This document shows, piece after piece, positions 46,009-55,139 of a stretch of DNA of 64,000 nucleotides. The DNA comes from Sorangium cellulosum So0157-2 (lineage in GTDB: Bacteria > Myxococcota_A > Polyangia > Polyangiales > Polyangiaceae): contig NC_021658.1 of NCBI RefSeq assembly GCF_000418325.1, positions 13,248,501-13,312,500 on the forward strand, given 5' to 3'. Both the position numbers and the translations under genes were made by a program. The notes below the pieces were generated by a model. The model worked only from the letters and a program-made list of their open reading frames with translations. It did no database searches and was not told where the DNA came from. Within the stretch, counting starts at the first letter, position 1; each line of letters opens with the position of its first letter.

Positions 46009-48075
46009 ATGAACCGCCCGACGGACACGCCACCGCATCGCATCCTCATCGTGGACGACAGCCCCACGTACCTGCACCAGGTCGCGGCGGCGATGCGCGA
46101 CGAGGGCTACGTCGCGGTGCTCGCCCACTCCGGGGAGGAGGCGCTCGCGCGGCTCGCGGCGGCGCGCGTCGACGGCATCCTGCTCGACATGGTGATGCCG
46201 GGGCTGTCGGGCCCTGCCACCTGCCTCCGCATCAAGGCGAACGCCGCGTGGCGGCCGATCCCGCTGCTCATGCTCACCGGCCGGGACGACCACAAGGCGA
46301 TCCTCGACGCCCTCTCGGCCGGCGCCGACGACTTCGTCACGAAGTCGGGCGAGCTCACCGTGCTCAAGGCCCGCCTGCGCGCCCAGCTGCGCCGCAAGCA
46401 CTACGAGGACGAGAACCGCAGGATGCGCGAGCTCCTGCTGCGCCGCGAGATGGAGGCGGCCGAGGCGCGCGCCGACCGGCGCCTCAAGCAGAGCGAGGAG
46501 CGGTTCCGCCTCATCGTCGAGGGCGTCCAGGACTACGCCATCTTCATGCTCGACCCCGCGGGCCGCATCGCCAGCTGGAACCCGGGCGCCGAGCGGATCA
46601 ACGGCTACCGCGCCGACGAGATCATCGGCCGGCACTGCTCGGTCCTCTTCCCGCCGGAGGACGTCGAGCTCGGCAGGCCCGCCGCGGAGCTCGAGTGCAC
46701 GGTGGAGGCCGGGCGCTCGGTCCAGGAGGGCTACCGCGTCCGCAAGGACGGCACGCGCTACTGGGCGAACGAGGTGATCAACGTCCTCTTCGACGAGGCC
46801 GGGCGCCTGCGCGGCTTCGCGAAGGTCACCCGCGACGTGACCGAGCGCCGCCGGGTCCACGAGGCGCAGCGCATCCTCGTCTCGGCCGGGCAGATCCTCG
46901 GCGAGTCGCTCGACTTCGAGGAGACGCTGCGGCGCGTGGTCCGCGTCGCCCTCCCCGATTTCGCGCAGATCTGCGTGCTCCTCCTGCAGGACGAGTCCGG
47001 CGCCACCGAGCGGCAGGTCACCGCCCACGCCGACCCCTCGATGGCGGCGGCGGCCGAGCTGCTCGGCCGGCTCACGGCCGACTCCTGCGCGCGCGGCATC
47101 GGCAGGGTCCTGCGCACGGCGCAGCCGGAGCTCATCCCCCGGGTGACCGACTCGTTCGTCCGGGCGATCTCCTTCGATCAGGCGCACTACGAGGCGCTGC
47201 GCTCGCTCTCGCTCGCCTCGCACCTCACCGTCCCGCTGACCGCGCGCGGCCGGACGCTGGGCACGCTCTCGTTCGCCTCGACGCACCGGCGCTACGACGC
47301 CGTCGATCTCGACCTCGCGCAGGATCTCGCGCGGCGCGCGGCGCTGGCCGTCGACAACGCCCGGCTCTACCGCGAGGCGCAGCTCGCCGTGCGCGCGCGC
47401 GACGATTTCCTCACGATCGCCTCCCACGAGCTCCGCACCCCGCTCACGCCGATGCAGCTGCAGGTCGACGGCCTCCTGCGCGCCGGCAAGCGCGGCGACC
47501 TCACCGCCGAGCGCGCGACGCCGCGGCTGGAGATGATCAAGCGCCAGGTCGAGCGGCTCGCCCGGCTCATCACGAACCTGCTCGACATCTCGCGCATCTC
47601 CGCGGGCCGCCTGCAGCTCGAGCTCGAGGACGTCGATCTCGCGGCCACCGTGAACGACGTGGTGGATCGGTTCCGCGAGGAGCTCGCCGCCGCGGGCTGT
47701 CCGGTCGATCTGTCGGCCCCGGCCTCGGTCGTCGGCCGGTGGGATCGCCTGCGCCTCGATCAGATCGTCACGAACCTCCTCTCGAACGCGATCAAGTACG
47801 GCGCCGGCAAGCGCATCGACGTCGCGGTCTCGGACCTCGGGGACCGCGCCCGCCTGGTGGTGCGGGATCGCGGCATCGGCGTCGCGCCGGACCAGCAGGC
47901 CCGCATCTTCGAGCGCTTCGAGCGCGCCGTCTCCAGCGAGAACTACAGCGGCTTCGGCATGGGGCTGTGGATCGTGCGGCAGATCGCCGACGCCCTCGGC
48001 GCGACGATCGAGGTCGAGAGCCGCCCGGGCGAGGGGGCGACGTTCACCGTCGACCTGCCGAAGGTGCCCGCCTGA
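46009..48075 (+). CDS. hybrid sensor histidine kinase (REC-PAS-GAF-HisKA-HATPase)
   Basis: A 688-residue protein. Residues 8-130 are a receiver domain (RILIVDDSPTYLHQV, GILLDMVMPGLSG with phospho-acceptor Asp, LLMLTGRDD). A coiled linker follows (RRMRELLLRREMEAAEARAD). A PAS domain spans about 165-285 (EERFRLIVEGVQDYAIFMLD, RDVTERR). A GAF-like region spans about 300-455. The kinase core follows: HisKA H-box FLTIASHELRTPLTP, N-box NLLSNAIKYGA, G1 RDRGIGVAPDQQ and G2 GFGMGLWIVRQI. No transmembrane segment, so it is cytosolic. An N-terminal receiver makes it a likely middle component of a phosphorelay. Confidence 0.93.
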   Translation: MNRPTDTPPHRILIVDDSPTYLHQVAAAMRDEGYVAVLAHSGEEALARLAAARVDGILLDMVMPGLSGPATCLRIKANAAWRPIPLLMLTGRDDHKAILDALSAGADDFVTKSGELTVLKARLRAQLRRKHYEDENRRMRELLLRREMEAAEARADRRLKQSEERFRLIVEGVQDYAIFMLDPAGRIASWNPGAERINGYRADEIIGRHCSVLFPPEDVELGRPAAELECTVEAGRSVQEGYRVRKDGTRYWANEVINVLFDEAGRLRGFAKVTRDVTERRRVHEAQRILVSAGQILGESLDFEETLRRVVRVALPDFAQICVLLLQDESGATERQVTAHADPSMAAAAELLGRLTADSCARGIGRVLRTAQPELIPRVTDSFVRAISFDQAHYEALRSLSLASHLTVPLTARGRTLGTLSFASTHRRYDAVDLDLAQDLARRAALAVDNARLYREAQLAVRARDDFLTIASHELRTPLTPMQLQVDGLLRAGKRGDLTAERATPRLEMIKRQVERLARLITNLLDISRISAGRLQLELEDVDLAATVNDVVDRFREELAAAGCPVDLSAPASVVGRWDRLRLDQIVTNLLSNAIKYGAGKRIDVAVSDLGDRARLVVRDRGIGVAPDQQARIFERFERAVSSENYSGFGMGLWIVRQIADALGATIEVESRPGEGATFTVDLPKVPA

Positions 48076-48096
48076 CGCGCGCCCGCGCCGCGCGCG

Positions 48097-48618
48097 TCAC
48101 AGCGCCCGGCGCACCCGGCGGCGCTGCTCGATCATGTGCTGGGTGATCTGCTGCCGGCCCTCGGCGCGCTCCACCAGCGTCCACACGTTGTCGCCGCGCT
48201 CCCTGCCCGCGCAGTCGAGGAGCGCGTCGGCCGCCTGCTCGGCGGGGATGAGCCCGTCGTGCCGCCCCGGGAGCTCCACCACGGCGACGCGCGTGCAGAG
48301 CCCGCCCATCGTCGCGAGCATCCGGCGCACGACGTCGCGGAAGATCGCCTCGTCGAACGCGTCGCGCCGGCCGGCGCCGAACAGGACGAGCTTGTCGAAG
48401 GCCATGCGCGGCTTGCACGGGATCATCACGACCTCGCCGAGCTCGCAGGTGATCTGGCCCTGCCGCCGGAGCTCCGAGATCCGGCCGCCGAGCCGCCAGT
48501 CGCAGAGGCCGGCCACGCCGTGGGCGGGCAGCGCGTCGCTGAACGGGGCGCACGCGAGCACCTCCGAGTCGAGCTCGTCGAGGCTCTGCAGGTCGGGGGG
48601 GACGAACCGGAGCTCCAC
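48097..48618 (-). CDS. stand-alone M17 leucyl aminopeptidase N-terminal domain
   Basis: A 173-residue protein starting at ATG 48618, two bases downstream of the ThDP enzyme stop. It matches the N-terminal (macro-like) domain of M17 leucyl aminopeptidases: MELRFVPPDLQSLDELDSEV, ELGEVVMIPCKPRMAFDKLV, LVLFGAGRRDAFDEAIFRDV and RRMLATMGGLCTRVAVVELP. The catalytic M17 C-terminal domain is absent in or near the gene, so it is a free regulatory-type domain. In full-length M17 enzymes this part guides hexamer assembly and can bind DNA. Function here is not known. Confidence 0.78.
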   Translation of the reverse strand: MELRFVPPDLQSLDELDSEVLACAPFSDALPAHGVAGLCDWRLGGRISELRRQGQITCELGEVVMIPCKPRMAFDKLVLFGAGRRDAFDEAIFRDVVRRMLATMGGLCTRVAVVELPGRHDGLIPAEQAADALLDCAGRERGDNVWTLVERAEGRQQITQHMIEQRRRVRRAL

Positions 48619-48621
48619 GGA

Positions 48622-50256
48622 TCAGACGCTGATGGCGCCCTTGCGGAAGTCGCTCTTCGCGATCTTCACGTTGACGCAGGCGGGCTTGCCGCACCGGAAC
48701 GCCTCGTCCAGCGCGGGCCCGAGCTCCTCCACGCGCTCGACGAAGGCCCCGAAGCCCCCGAGCGCCTCCACCACGCGGTCGTACCGGGTGAGGTCGAGCG
48801 ACGTCGCGGGCGCGCGCCCCTCGCCGTAGAGCTCGACCTGCCCGCGCCGGATCTGCGTCCAGGCCGCGTCGTTCCCGATCACGCTCACGACGGGGATGCC
48901 CTGGCGCGCCATCGCCTCGAACTCGAGCGCGTGGAACCCGAACGAGCCGTCGCCGTACACGAGCACGACGTTGGCCTCGGGCCGCGCGAGCTTGGCGGCC
49001 ATCGCGTAGCCCGGCCCGACGCCGAGGGTGCCGAGGGGGCCCGGGTCCATCCAGAGCTGCGGCCACTCGAGCTTCAGCACGTTCGCGGCCGTGGCCACGA
49101 AGTCCCCGCCGTCGCCGATCACGATGTCGTCCTTGCCGAGCCGCTTGCCGATCTCGGCGCAGACGCGCAGCGGGTTCGGCGGGTCGCTGTCGCTCGCGAT
49201 CTCGGCGAGGATCTTCGCGCGCGCGCGCTCCTCGGCCTCGCGCACTGCCGAGAGCCACGCCTCGGCGGATTTGTCGGGCACCTCGGCGAGCAGCTGCTCC
49301 AGCACGACGCCGCTGTCCCCGTCGATCCCGAGGTCGACGCGGCGGTTCTTGCCGAGCTCGCTGCCGTCGAGATCGATCTGGACGACCTTCGCGGCGGGGC
49401 CGACGGCGCGGCCGTACTCGAGCCGGAAGTCGAACGGGGTCCCGAGCACCACGCAGAGGTCGGTCTGCGCGAGGGCGAAGCGGCGCGAGCGGCTCATCAG
49501 CCCGGGGTGCGCGTGGGGCAGCGCGCCGCGGGCCATGCCGTTCAGGTAGAAGGGCGCCTTCACGGCGTCGGCGAAGCGGCGCAGCGCGTCCCGCCGCGGC
49601 GACCAGCGGAGCTGGCTGCCGACGATGAACATGGGCCGCTCCGCCTCCCGCAGCATGGCCGCGGCGCGCGCGACGGCGGCCGGGTCGCCGCCGGGCCGTG
49701 CCGGGGGCGCGGGCGCGGTGGCGGGCGCGTCGTCGCCCGCGAAGCCCATCAGCAGATCGAGCGGGATCTCGAGGAAGACCGGGCCTGGCACGTTCGCCTG
49801 GGCGACGCGGAAGGCCGAGTCCACGTACTCCTGGATGCGGTCGGTCGACGGGACGGAGGCGCTCCACTTGGAGATGGGGCGCATCAGCTCGACGTGGTTC
49901 ATGTCCTGCAGCGAGCCCATGTCGGCGAGGGCGCGCGGGCCGGCGCCGCCGAGGACCACCATCGGGATCCCCGCGCGCTGCGCGTTCGCGACGGCGGTCA
50001 CCACGTCCGTGACGCCCGGCCCGGCGGTGACCGCGCACACCCCGGGCCTCCCGGTGACCCGCGCGTACCCGTCGGCGGCGTGGCCGGCCGTCTGCTCGTG
50101 CCGCACGTCGACGACCCGGATGCCGTCGTCCAGGCACCCGTCGTAGATCGCCTGGATGTGCCCGCCGCACAAGGTGAAGAGGTGGGTCACCCCGTGCCTT
50201 GCGAGCGCCTTCGAGACGAGCTTGCCTCCGTGCACCTGCGCCATGGGGCCCGGCAT
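48622..50256 (-). CDS. ThDP-dependent lyase, acetolactate synthase/2-hydroxyacyl-CoA lyase-like
   Basis: A 544-residue enzyme from ATG 50256 (MPGPMAQVHGGKLVSKALAR); MAQ at 50244 is an alternative, and no clear ribosome binding site helps. The Pyr domain reads FTLCGGHIQAIYDGCLDD and DVRHEQTAGHAADGYARVTG with the catalytic Glu. The middle domain carries VFLEIPLDLLM, IVGSQLRWS. The PP domain has the ThDP motif GDGSFGFHALEFEAM...NDAAW. The lead FTLCGGH and HEQTAGHAADG are closer to ILVBL/HACL-type lyases than to biosynthetic IlvB (general family knowledge). No small IlvN subunit is nearby. It is co-directional with the M17 N-domain gene. Confidence 0.85.
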   Translation of the reverse strand: MPGPMAQVHGGKLVSKALARHGVTHLFTLCGGHIQAIYDGCLDDGIRVVDVRHEQTAGHAADGYARVTGRPGVCAVTAGPGVTDVVTAVANAQRAGIPMVVLGGAGPRALADMGSLQDMNHVELMRPISKWSASVPSTDRIQEYVDSAFRVAQANVPGPVFLEIPLDLLMGFAGDDAPATAPAPPARPGGDPAAVARAAAMLREAERPMFIVGSQLRWSPRRDALRRFADAVKAPFYLNGMARGALPHAHPGLMSRSRRFALAQTDLCVVLGTPFDFRLEYGRAVGPAAKVVQIDLDGSELGKNRRVDLGIDGDSGVVLEQLLAEVPDKSAEAWLSAVREAEERARAKILAEIASDSDPPNPLRVCAEIGKRLGKDDIVIGDGGDFVATAANVLKLEWPQLWMDPGPLGTLGVGPGYAMAAKLARPEANVVLVYGDGSFGFHALEFEAMARQGIPVVSVIGNDAAWTQIRRGQVELYGEGRAPATSLDLTRYDRVVEALGGFGAFVERVEELGPALDEAFRCGKPACVNVKIAKSDFRKGAISV

Positions 50257-51645
50257 ATACCATGTGCGCCCCAGCGTCCTCCCGGCGAGCGGGCCATTCG
50301 TGCGCCTCCGCGGCCGCCGGCCCCGCGCGGCGGGCAAGCTGCCTCACCGGGCCGGGCGCTCCGCGCCGCGGACCTCGGCGGGGACGACCCCGGCGGTCGC
50401 GCGTGTGGCGCCGTGTTCGGACGTGCGCCCCACAGCCGCGCTGACCTCGGAACCGGCGTCCCGTGTTCACTGCAAGACGGCCAGGACCGGTCTTAGTTTA
50501 GTGTTTTTCCTAACCTCCAACGTCCTTTGAGAGCGCCGCGGCGGCAACGCACCCTCCCGGCGGGTGCGCGCGCCGCCTCCTTGCCCGGAAACCACGCTAT
50601 CGCCGGCGCCAGTTGTCAGGCCGCACCCGAGAGGAAGCCCACGTGCAGCGGGTGATGCTGTAAAAATACAGCGCTACTACAGATCCGACTCCGCCCCTGC
50701 TGCGATATCGTCGCCATCTCGGCGCGAGCGGCGCCGTGCTGGCCCCTGGCAGATGCTGTTCTCTCCGGGCGATGAAATGATATAGTTGGCTCCTTATTGC
50801 AGCTGCCACCTCCACACCGCCATCTCTCTCGGCCTCACCCCGGTGCCCCTGCTCTGCAGCCGCCGGCCTGGGAGAAGGCGCCGGACCTCTCCGGGCGCGG
50901 ATCGCGGCCGAGCCCGGAGCCGTCGCCGACGCTCGCCGCAACCTTCCCGCAACGTGGCGGAAACAATCCGGCCCGCGCCGAGCGCCCGCGAGAATCTGTG
51001 AGGAAGTTAACCGGTTCAGTGGGCGATGGGCTGGGCGGGCGCACGGTGATTGGTGAGAACGAGCGTGTCCCGGTGGCCGTCCCGGAGGAGGCGTGCGCGG
51101 TCGCCCGCGATGACACACGATCTCCTTTGCGTATGCGCGCCAACTTCCTTGAGGTGCAGCAACCTCGACGGCGGGAGGCGGCCTGGCGCCGGGACGGCCG
51201 TCTCGCTGGCTCGATGGGGAACGCGGGCCCATCGCGTGCGGCGCTCTCGTGGACGCTGGCTTCACTGCCTACGTCCCGAGCGACGTCTACCACGTGCGCT
51301 TCATCTGTCCGGGTGTCCCTGATGCCCGCATCCGGGGATGGACTCCGTCCCCGGTACATCATTTCATTGACGTGCGATCGGCCAAGGCATCATCTGCCGT
51401 TGCTGCTGGGCCAACATTTCGGCCGACTTGCGCGCCGCGTGGGTGGTAGTGCGCTGGCGCCTCGCTTCTCGCAGCGTTCATTTCAAATATCCTGCTCTCA
51501 CAGAACGTTACCCAATACACCAAAATGACGCGTGACTGCTTACATGAGCTTGCGGGCTTGTTGTTTTCTATTTCGGGAAAGCTCTGTATCGGTTATGCGG
51601 GATAAGAGGACGCGCAATCGCGCTTCGCTGGAGTAGCATCTTCCT
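50257..51645. other. 1.4-kb gene-poor intergenic region
   Basis: No reliable coding sequence is seen. It contains AT-rich patches around 50480-50520, 50640-50800 and 51480-51610, unusual for the window. A hairpin GCTGTA-AAAA-TACAGC occurs at 50657-50672. An open frame on each strand across 50.6-51.5 kb shows no coding bias or ribosome binding site. The AT-rich 51520-51645 part leads into the next gene and probably holds its promoter. The stretch could carry a small RNA or a decayed gene. Confidence 0.55.
50657..50672. promoter_or_regulatory. small hairpin GCTGTA-AAAA-TACAGC
   Basis: A perfect 6-bp inverted repeat with an AAAA loop in an AT-richer part of the intergenic region. There is no flanking T run, so it is more likely an operator half-site or RNA element than a terminator. 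Function not shown. Confidence 0.4.
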
Positions 51646-51996
51646 ATGTCGGAGCCCCCTAGTAGCAGCAGTCAGTTGATCCGGATACCCATCGTGCTGG
51701 CGCTCGACTGCAGCCCCGGTTTTCTTGCCCGTTGCCGCAGGGTCGCGGCGCGGGCTCGCTTCCTCGTCCGCTCGTGCGAGGCGGCGTCGGCGTGGGGGAC
51801 GGCGGTCCGCCTCCGCCCGCTGGCGATCGTCCTGCCGAGCCACTTGCACGAGCGCGCGCCGCAGACGTTCGAGCTGCTCGCGGAGGACGCGGGAGCGCGC
51901 CTCGTCGTCGTGGAGTCCGAGCAGCTGCCCGTGGGCGAGCTGGAGGGGCACATCACCCACGCGATCGGCGAGGCGGCCCGCGCCCGAGGCGCCTAG
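51646..51996 (+). CDS. small protein, receiver-like fold suspected
   Basis: A 116-residue protein starting at ATG 51646, after an AT-rich leader. The pattern IPIVLALDCSPGFLARCRRV, RARFLVRSCEAASAW, PLAIVLPSHLHERAPQTFEL and ARLVVVESEQLPVGELEGHI resembles a beta/alpha receiver fold with the phospho-acceptor Asp and the Lys lost. So it may be a pseudo-receiver. It is an isolated gene. Unassigned function. Confidence 0.5.
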   Translation: MSEPPSSSSQLIRIPIVLALDCSPGFLARCRRVAARARFLVRSCEAASAWGTAVRLRPLAIVLPSHLHERAPQTFELLAEDAGARLVVVESEQLPVGELEGHITHAIGEAARARGA

Positions 51997-52121
51997 CCGC
52001 GCCCGAGGGCCCGCGCCGCGCCCGAGGCGCCTCGAACGCGACCGCCGACGCGGGCCCCGGCCGTCGCGTGGCGCGGCCGCTGCCGGGCCTCGGCGGCCGC
52101 GCGCCTCGGCCGCCGAAGGCC

Positions 52122-53468
52122 TCAGTCGGTGCGGACACCCGCGGTGAGGTGGAAGCCCCAGGTGTGATCGAGCGGCGGGCCGAGCTCCTCGTCGAAGGGG
52201 AGCAGCAGCCCCGCTCGGAGGAACGCGGCCTTGCGCTCGATCGCGAGGAACGGCTCGAGGGCGAGCACGTACAGATTGCGCGCGACGGCGTGCCGGATGC
52301 CCACGTTGTCGAACGTCGGCAGCGCGACGCCTTGCACGCGCACGCCGCCGGCGATCCCGTGGCCGATCTGGACCTCGGCGGCGTGCTGGATCGCGACCTC
52401 GTACTCGTCGTTGCGGCCGAGCGGGATGTAAAGGAGCGGCTCGATCTGCAGGCGCCCGATCAGCGGGCCGAGGTGGACCTCGGCGCCGAGGCGCGCGTGG
52501 ATCGGGAGGATGCTCGGGAAGTACTCGTGGAGGTCCCAGTAGGCGCGGCTCGCGCCGACCGGCTCGTAGCTGCGGTGGTCGTGGGTCTGGGCCGAGAGCG
52601 TCGCCAGCCCGACGGCGCCGCCCACCGTGATCCAGAGCTTGCGGCCGGCGCGAGCGACGTGGTGGGCGCCGAGCATCACGTTGCCGAGCACGGCGTCGGT
52701 GCGCTCATCCATCGCGAGCCCGAAGGGGACGCGGACGTCGAGCAACGTGTGATCGGCGAACGGCATGCGGGCGAAGAGGGCGACCGCGAGCCCGGAGACG
52801 TCGCTGTCGCCGCCGCTGAACGCCGAGGTCTCCAGGCCGATCGCCCCGCGCTGGGCGAGCGGCACCGTCCCCCCGCCGAGCGCGCCTTCGTCGGCAGGCG
52901 CGGGCGGCCCTTGCTCGGCTTCGGAGAGGGACGAGGTCCAGTCCTCCATGCTCTCCCACCGGCCTGCCCGCCGCGCGGCCGGCGTCTTGGCGGGCGGCGC
53001 GGCGTCTGGCGGCTCGGCAGCGCCCGGCTCGGGCGTCGCTCCGGCCGGCTCGGGCGGCGATCCCTCCGGCGCCGGCGCGTCCGCTGCCGGCGCGCCGGGC
53101 GCTGCTGGCGCGGGGCTCGCCGGCGACTGCGGCGCGCCGGGCGCTGCTGGCGCGGGGCTCGCCGGCGACTGCGGCGCGCCGGGCGCTGCAGGCGCGGGGC
53201 TCGCCGGCGACTGCGGCGCGCCGGGCGCTGGCTGCGGCGCACCGGGCGCCGGCGACTGCGGCGCACCGGGCGCCGGCTGCGGCGCGGACGCTGGCGGCGT
53301 CCCCGCCCGCGCCGGAGGAGCCGGCGGCGTTCCCGCCGGCGCCGAGGCGGTGGGCGCGGGGCGCGTCGCCGGCGGAGGCGTCACGGGCTGCGCGGCGATC
53401 GGCGCGGCCGCGAGGATCGCCGTCGCCAGCCAGGAAAGCGAGGACAAGACCAGGATTCGACGTGGCAT
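52122..53468 (-). CDS. exported protein with Pro/Ala repeats and beta-barrel-like C-terminal part
   Basis: A 448-residue protein. I start at ATG 53468, with AAGGAG six bases upstream; an upstream ATG at 53528 is not supported. Residues 1-27 are a signal peptide (VLSSLSWLATAILAAAPIAA). Residues about 28-150 are Pro/Ala repeats with units of about 14 residues (APGAPQSPASPAPA). From about 195 the sequence alternates amphipathic strands (RGAIGLETSAFSGGDSDVSG, LLDVRVPFGLAMDERTDAVL, ITVGGAVGLATLSA, GRLQIEPLLYIPLGRNDEYE), ending HLTAGVRTD. This is like an outer-membrane beta-barrel or porin-type protein. The repeats may span periplasm or extend from the surface. Function unknown. Confidence 0.75.
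   Translation of the reverse strand: MPRRILVLSSLSWLATAILAAAPIAAQPVTPPPATRPAPTASAPAGTPPAPPARAGTPPASAPQPAPGAPQSPAPGAPQPAPGAPQSPASPAPAAPGAPQSPASPAPAAPGAPQSPASPAPAAPGAPAADAPAPEGSPPEPAGATPEPGAAEPPDAAPPAKTPAARRAGRWESMEDWTSSLSEAEQGPPAPADEGALGGGTVPLAQRGAIGLETSAFSGGDSDVSGLAVALFARMPFADHTLLDVRVPFGLAMDERTDAVLGNVMLGAHHVARAGRKLWITVGGAVGLATLSAQTHDHRSYEPVGASRAYWDLHEYFPSILPIHARLGAEVHLGPLIGRLQIEPLLYIPLGRNDEYEVAIQHAAEVQIGHGIAGGVRVQGVALPTFDNVGIRHAVARNLYVLALEPFLAIERKAAFLRAGLLLPFDEELGPPLDHTWGFHLTAGVRTD
53101..53226. repeat. 42-bp tandem repeat, three copies, in the exported protein gene
   Basis: Near-identical 42-base units begin at 53101, 53143 and 53185 (GCTGCTGGCGCGGGGCTC...), encoding a 14-residue Pro/Ala unit. 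Shorter variants of the same unit follow up to about 53290. Units are multiples of three, so copy number can change without frame loss. Confidence 0.9.
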
Positions 53469-53691
53469 CGTGTCTCCTTGGGGCGCGCATCCTATCGCCT
53501 CGCAAGGCGCGCGCGTCTGCTCCAGCAAGCGCCGGTCGCGCTTCGCCGTCCCGCGCCCGGGCGGCGCGCCGCGACGCGACGCGGGCCCGGACCGACGGAT
53601 CGAGCGCGAGGCGAGCGCCGCGCGCCCCCCCCCCGGCGGAGCGGCCCGGCGGAGCGGCGGCCCGGAGGCACGGCCGGGCTCCCCGCGCCCG

Positions 53692-54888
53692 TTACACGAG
53701 CGCCGAGAGCGCCGCCGCGAGGCGCTCGTACTGCGGCCGGTCGTTGTAGATCTGCGCCGAGATCCGGAGGGCCCGCCGCGGCGACGCGGGCCAGGCGAAC
53801 ACCGGCACCTCGATCCCCCATTGCGCGAGGAGCGCGTCCTGGAGCGGATCGAGGCGCAGCGGCGACGACGGCGCGTCGGGGAGCGGCACCGTCGCGAGCG
53901 CGCCGATCATCGCGTCGGGGCTCGGCGGCGGGCAGCCGAGCGCCGCGCAGAGCAGGTCGCGCGCGGCGAGCGCCGTCGCCCGGTTGTGGGCCCGGAGCTC
54001 GGGCCAGCCGCCGGGCAGGAGCGCTCCCATCGCGCGGATCGCGTCCGCGACGCAGAGGGCCGCGCTCGGATCGGAGGTGCCCGTCCAGTCGAACTCGAGC
54101 AGGAAGCGCGACCGGTCGGTGCGCGGCGAGTTGGCGCCGTGGCTGATGCACAGCGGGCGCACCGAGCCCTGCCGGTCGCGCCGCACATGGAGGAACGCCG
54201 CGCCCTTCGGCGCGCACATCCACTTGTGGCAGTTGCCGGTGTAGTAAGCCGCCCCGAGGGCGCGGAGGTCGAGCGGGAGCATGCCGGGCGCGTGCGCCCC
54301 GTCGACGAGGAGATCCACGCCGCGGCCGGCGAGCTCGGCGGACAGCGCTTCGACCGGGAACACGAGCCCCGTCGGGCTCGTCACGTGATCGATCAGCGCG
54401 AGCCGCGTCCGCGGCCCCACCCGCGCGAGCACCGCCTCGACCACCTGCTCGGGCGCCTCGATCGGGAACGGCACCGGCGCGACCACGACGCGCACCCCGG
54501 CGCGGGCCGCGACGGCCTCGGCCGCGTTGCGGCAGGCGTTGTACCCGTGGTCGGTGACGCAGAGCTCGTCGCCCGGCCCGAGCGAGAGCGACCGCAGCAC
54601 CGTGTTGACCCCGAAGGTCGCGTTGGGCACGAACGCGAGGTCGTCCGGGTCGGCCCCGACGAAGGCGGCGAGCTCGCCGCGGGCCGCGTCGAGCAGCGGC
54701 TCGAGCTCGCGGAGGAAGAAGCGGACCGGCTCCCGCTCGAGCTGGTCGCGGTAACGCTGCTGCGCCTCGAGCACCGCGCGCTGGCAGGCGCCGAACGAGC
54801 CGTGGTTCAGGAAGGTGACGGCCGGGTCGAGCGGCCAGAGCTCGCGCGCGGCGCCGGCGCGCGACTCCGGGAAGGCGTTCGGGTTCAT
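53692..54888 (-). CDS. class V aminotransferase (isopenicillin N epimerase-like)
   Basis: A 398-residue PLP enzyme. ATG 54888 (MNPNAFPESRAGAARELWPL) begins at the family start, and the upstream open frame is repeats. Seen motifs: FLNHGSFGACQRAVLEAQQR (class V start), LAFVPNATFGVNTVLRSL, IDHVTSPTGLVFPVEALS, VDLLVDGAHAPGMLP (Asp for pyridine N), and YYTGNCHKWMCAPKGAAFLH with the PLP Lys in CHKW. It is related to isopenicillin N epimerases and cysteine desulfurase-like enzymes, but substrate unknown. Its upstream region has a 9-bp repeat and three TCCATSATGGA palindromes, so it is probably regulated. Confidence 0.88.
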   Translation of the reverse strand: MNPNAFPESRAGAARELWPLDPAVTFLNHGSFGACQRAVLEAQQRYRDQLEREPVRFFLRELEPLLDAARGELAAFVGADPDDLAFVPNATFGVNTVLRSLSLGPGDELCVTDHGYNACRNAAEAVAARAGVRVVVAPVPFPIEAPEQVVEAVLARVGPRTRLALIDHVTSPTGLVFPVEALSAELAGRGVDLLVDGAHAPGMLPLDLRALGAAYYTGNCHKWMCAPKGAAFLHVRRDRQGSVRPLCISHGANSPRTDRSRFLLEFDWTGTSDPSAALCVADAIRAMGALLPGGWPELRAHNRATALAARDLLCAALGCPPPSPDAMIGALATVPLPDAPSSPLRLDPLQDALLAQWGIEVPVFAWPASPRRALRISAQIYNDRPQYERLAAALSALV

Positions 54889-54962
54889 GGCGGAGGTCGA
54901 GTGCCCTGGGAGGCTGAGGTGCCGGAGGGCCGGTGACAATGTCGCGCGCGGCCACGCGTCAT

Positions 54963-54998
54963 GTCGAGGGCGTCGAGGGCGTCGAGGGCGTCGAGGGC
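54963..54998. repeat. 9-bp tandem repeat GTCGAGGGC, four copies
   Basis: Four perfect copies of GTCGAGGGC are consecutive upstream of the aminotransferase start (75-110 bases before ATG 54888). They may alter spacing of regulatory sites. Confidence 0.95.
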
Positions 54999-55022
54999 CG
55001 CGCGAGGCGCATCGATGATGGA

Positions 55023-55139
55023 TCCATGATGGATACATCGATCAATGTTGATTCATAGATCAACTATGATTGTCTTCCGGCAAGGATGCATCCGTCGGTC
55101 AACCCATCCATGATGGACGCTTCCTTGGTCCATCATGGA
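55023..55139. promoter_or_regulatory. cluster of TCCATSATGGA palindromes upstream of the aminotransferase
   Basis: An 11-base palindrome TCCATGATGGA occurs at 55023-55033 and 55107-55117, and TCCATCATGGA at 55129-55139. Other palindromes lie between: ATCAATGTTGAT (55041-55052), an imperfect ATAGATCAACTAT (55056-55068) and GGATGCATCC (55085-55094). The region is AT-richer than its surroundings. It sits between the aminotransferase start and the stop of the vWA gene, so it could be operator DNA for the aminotransferase. Confidence 0.6.

Noticed and set aside
45653-46012. 119-residue + strand frame before the hybrid kinase
   Set aside because: No coding bias or ribosome binding site, contains palindromes; treated as intergenic.
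50597-51528. Open frames on both strands in the 50.6-51.5 kb stretch
   Set aside because: No homology-like motifs, poor codon bias and AT-rich interruptions.
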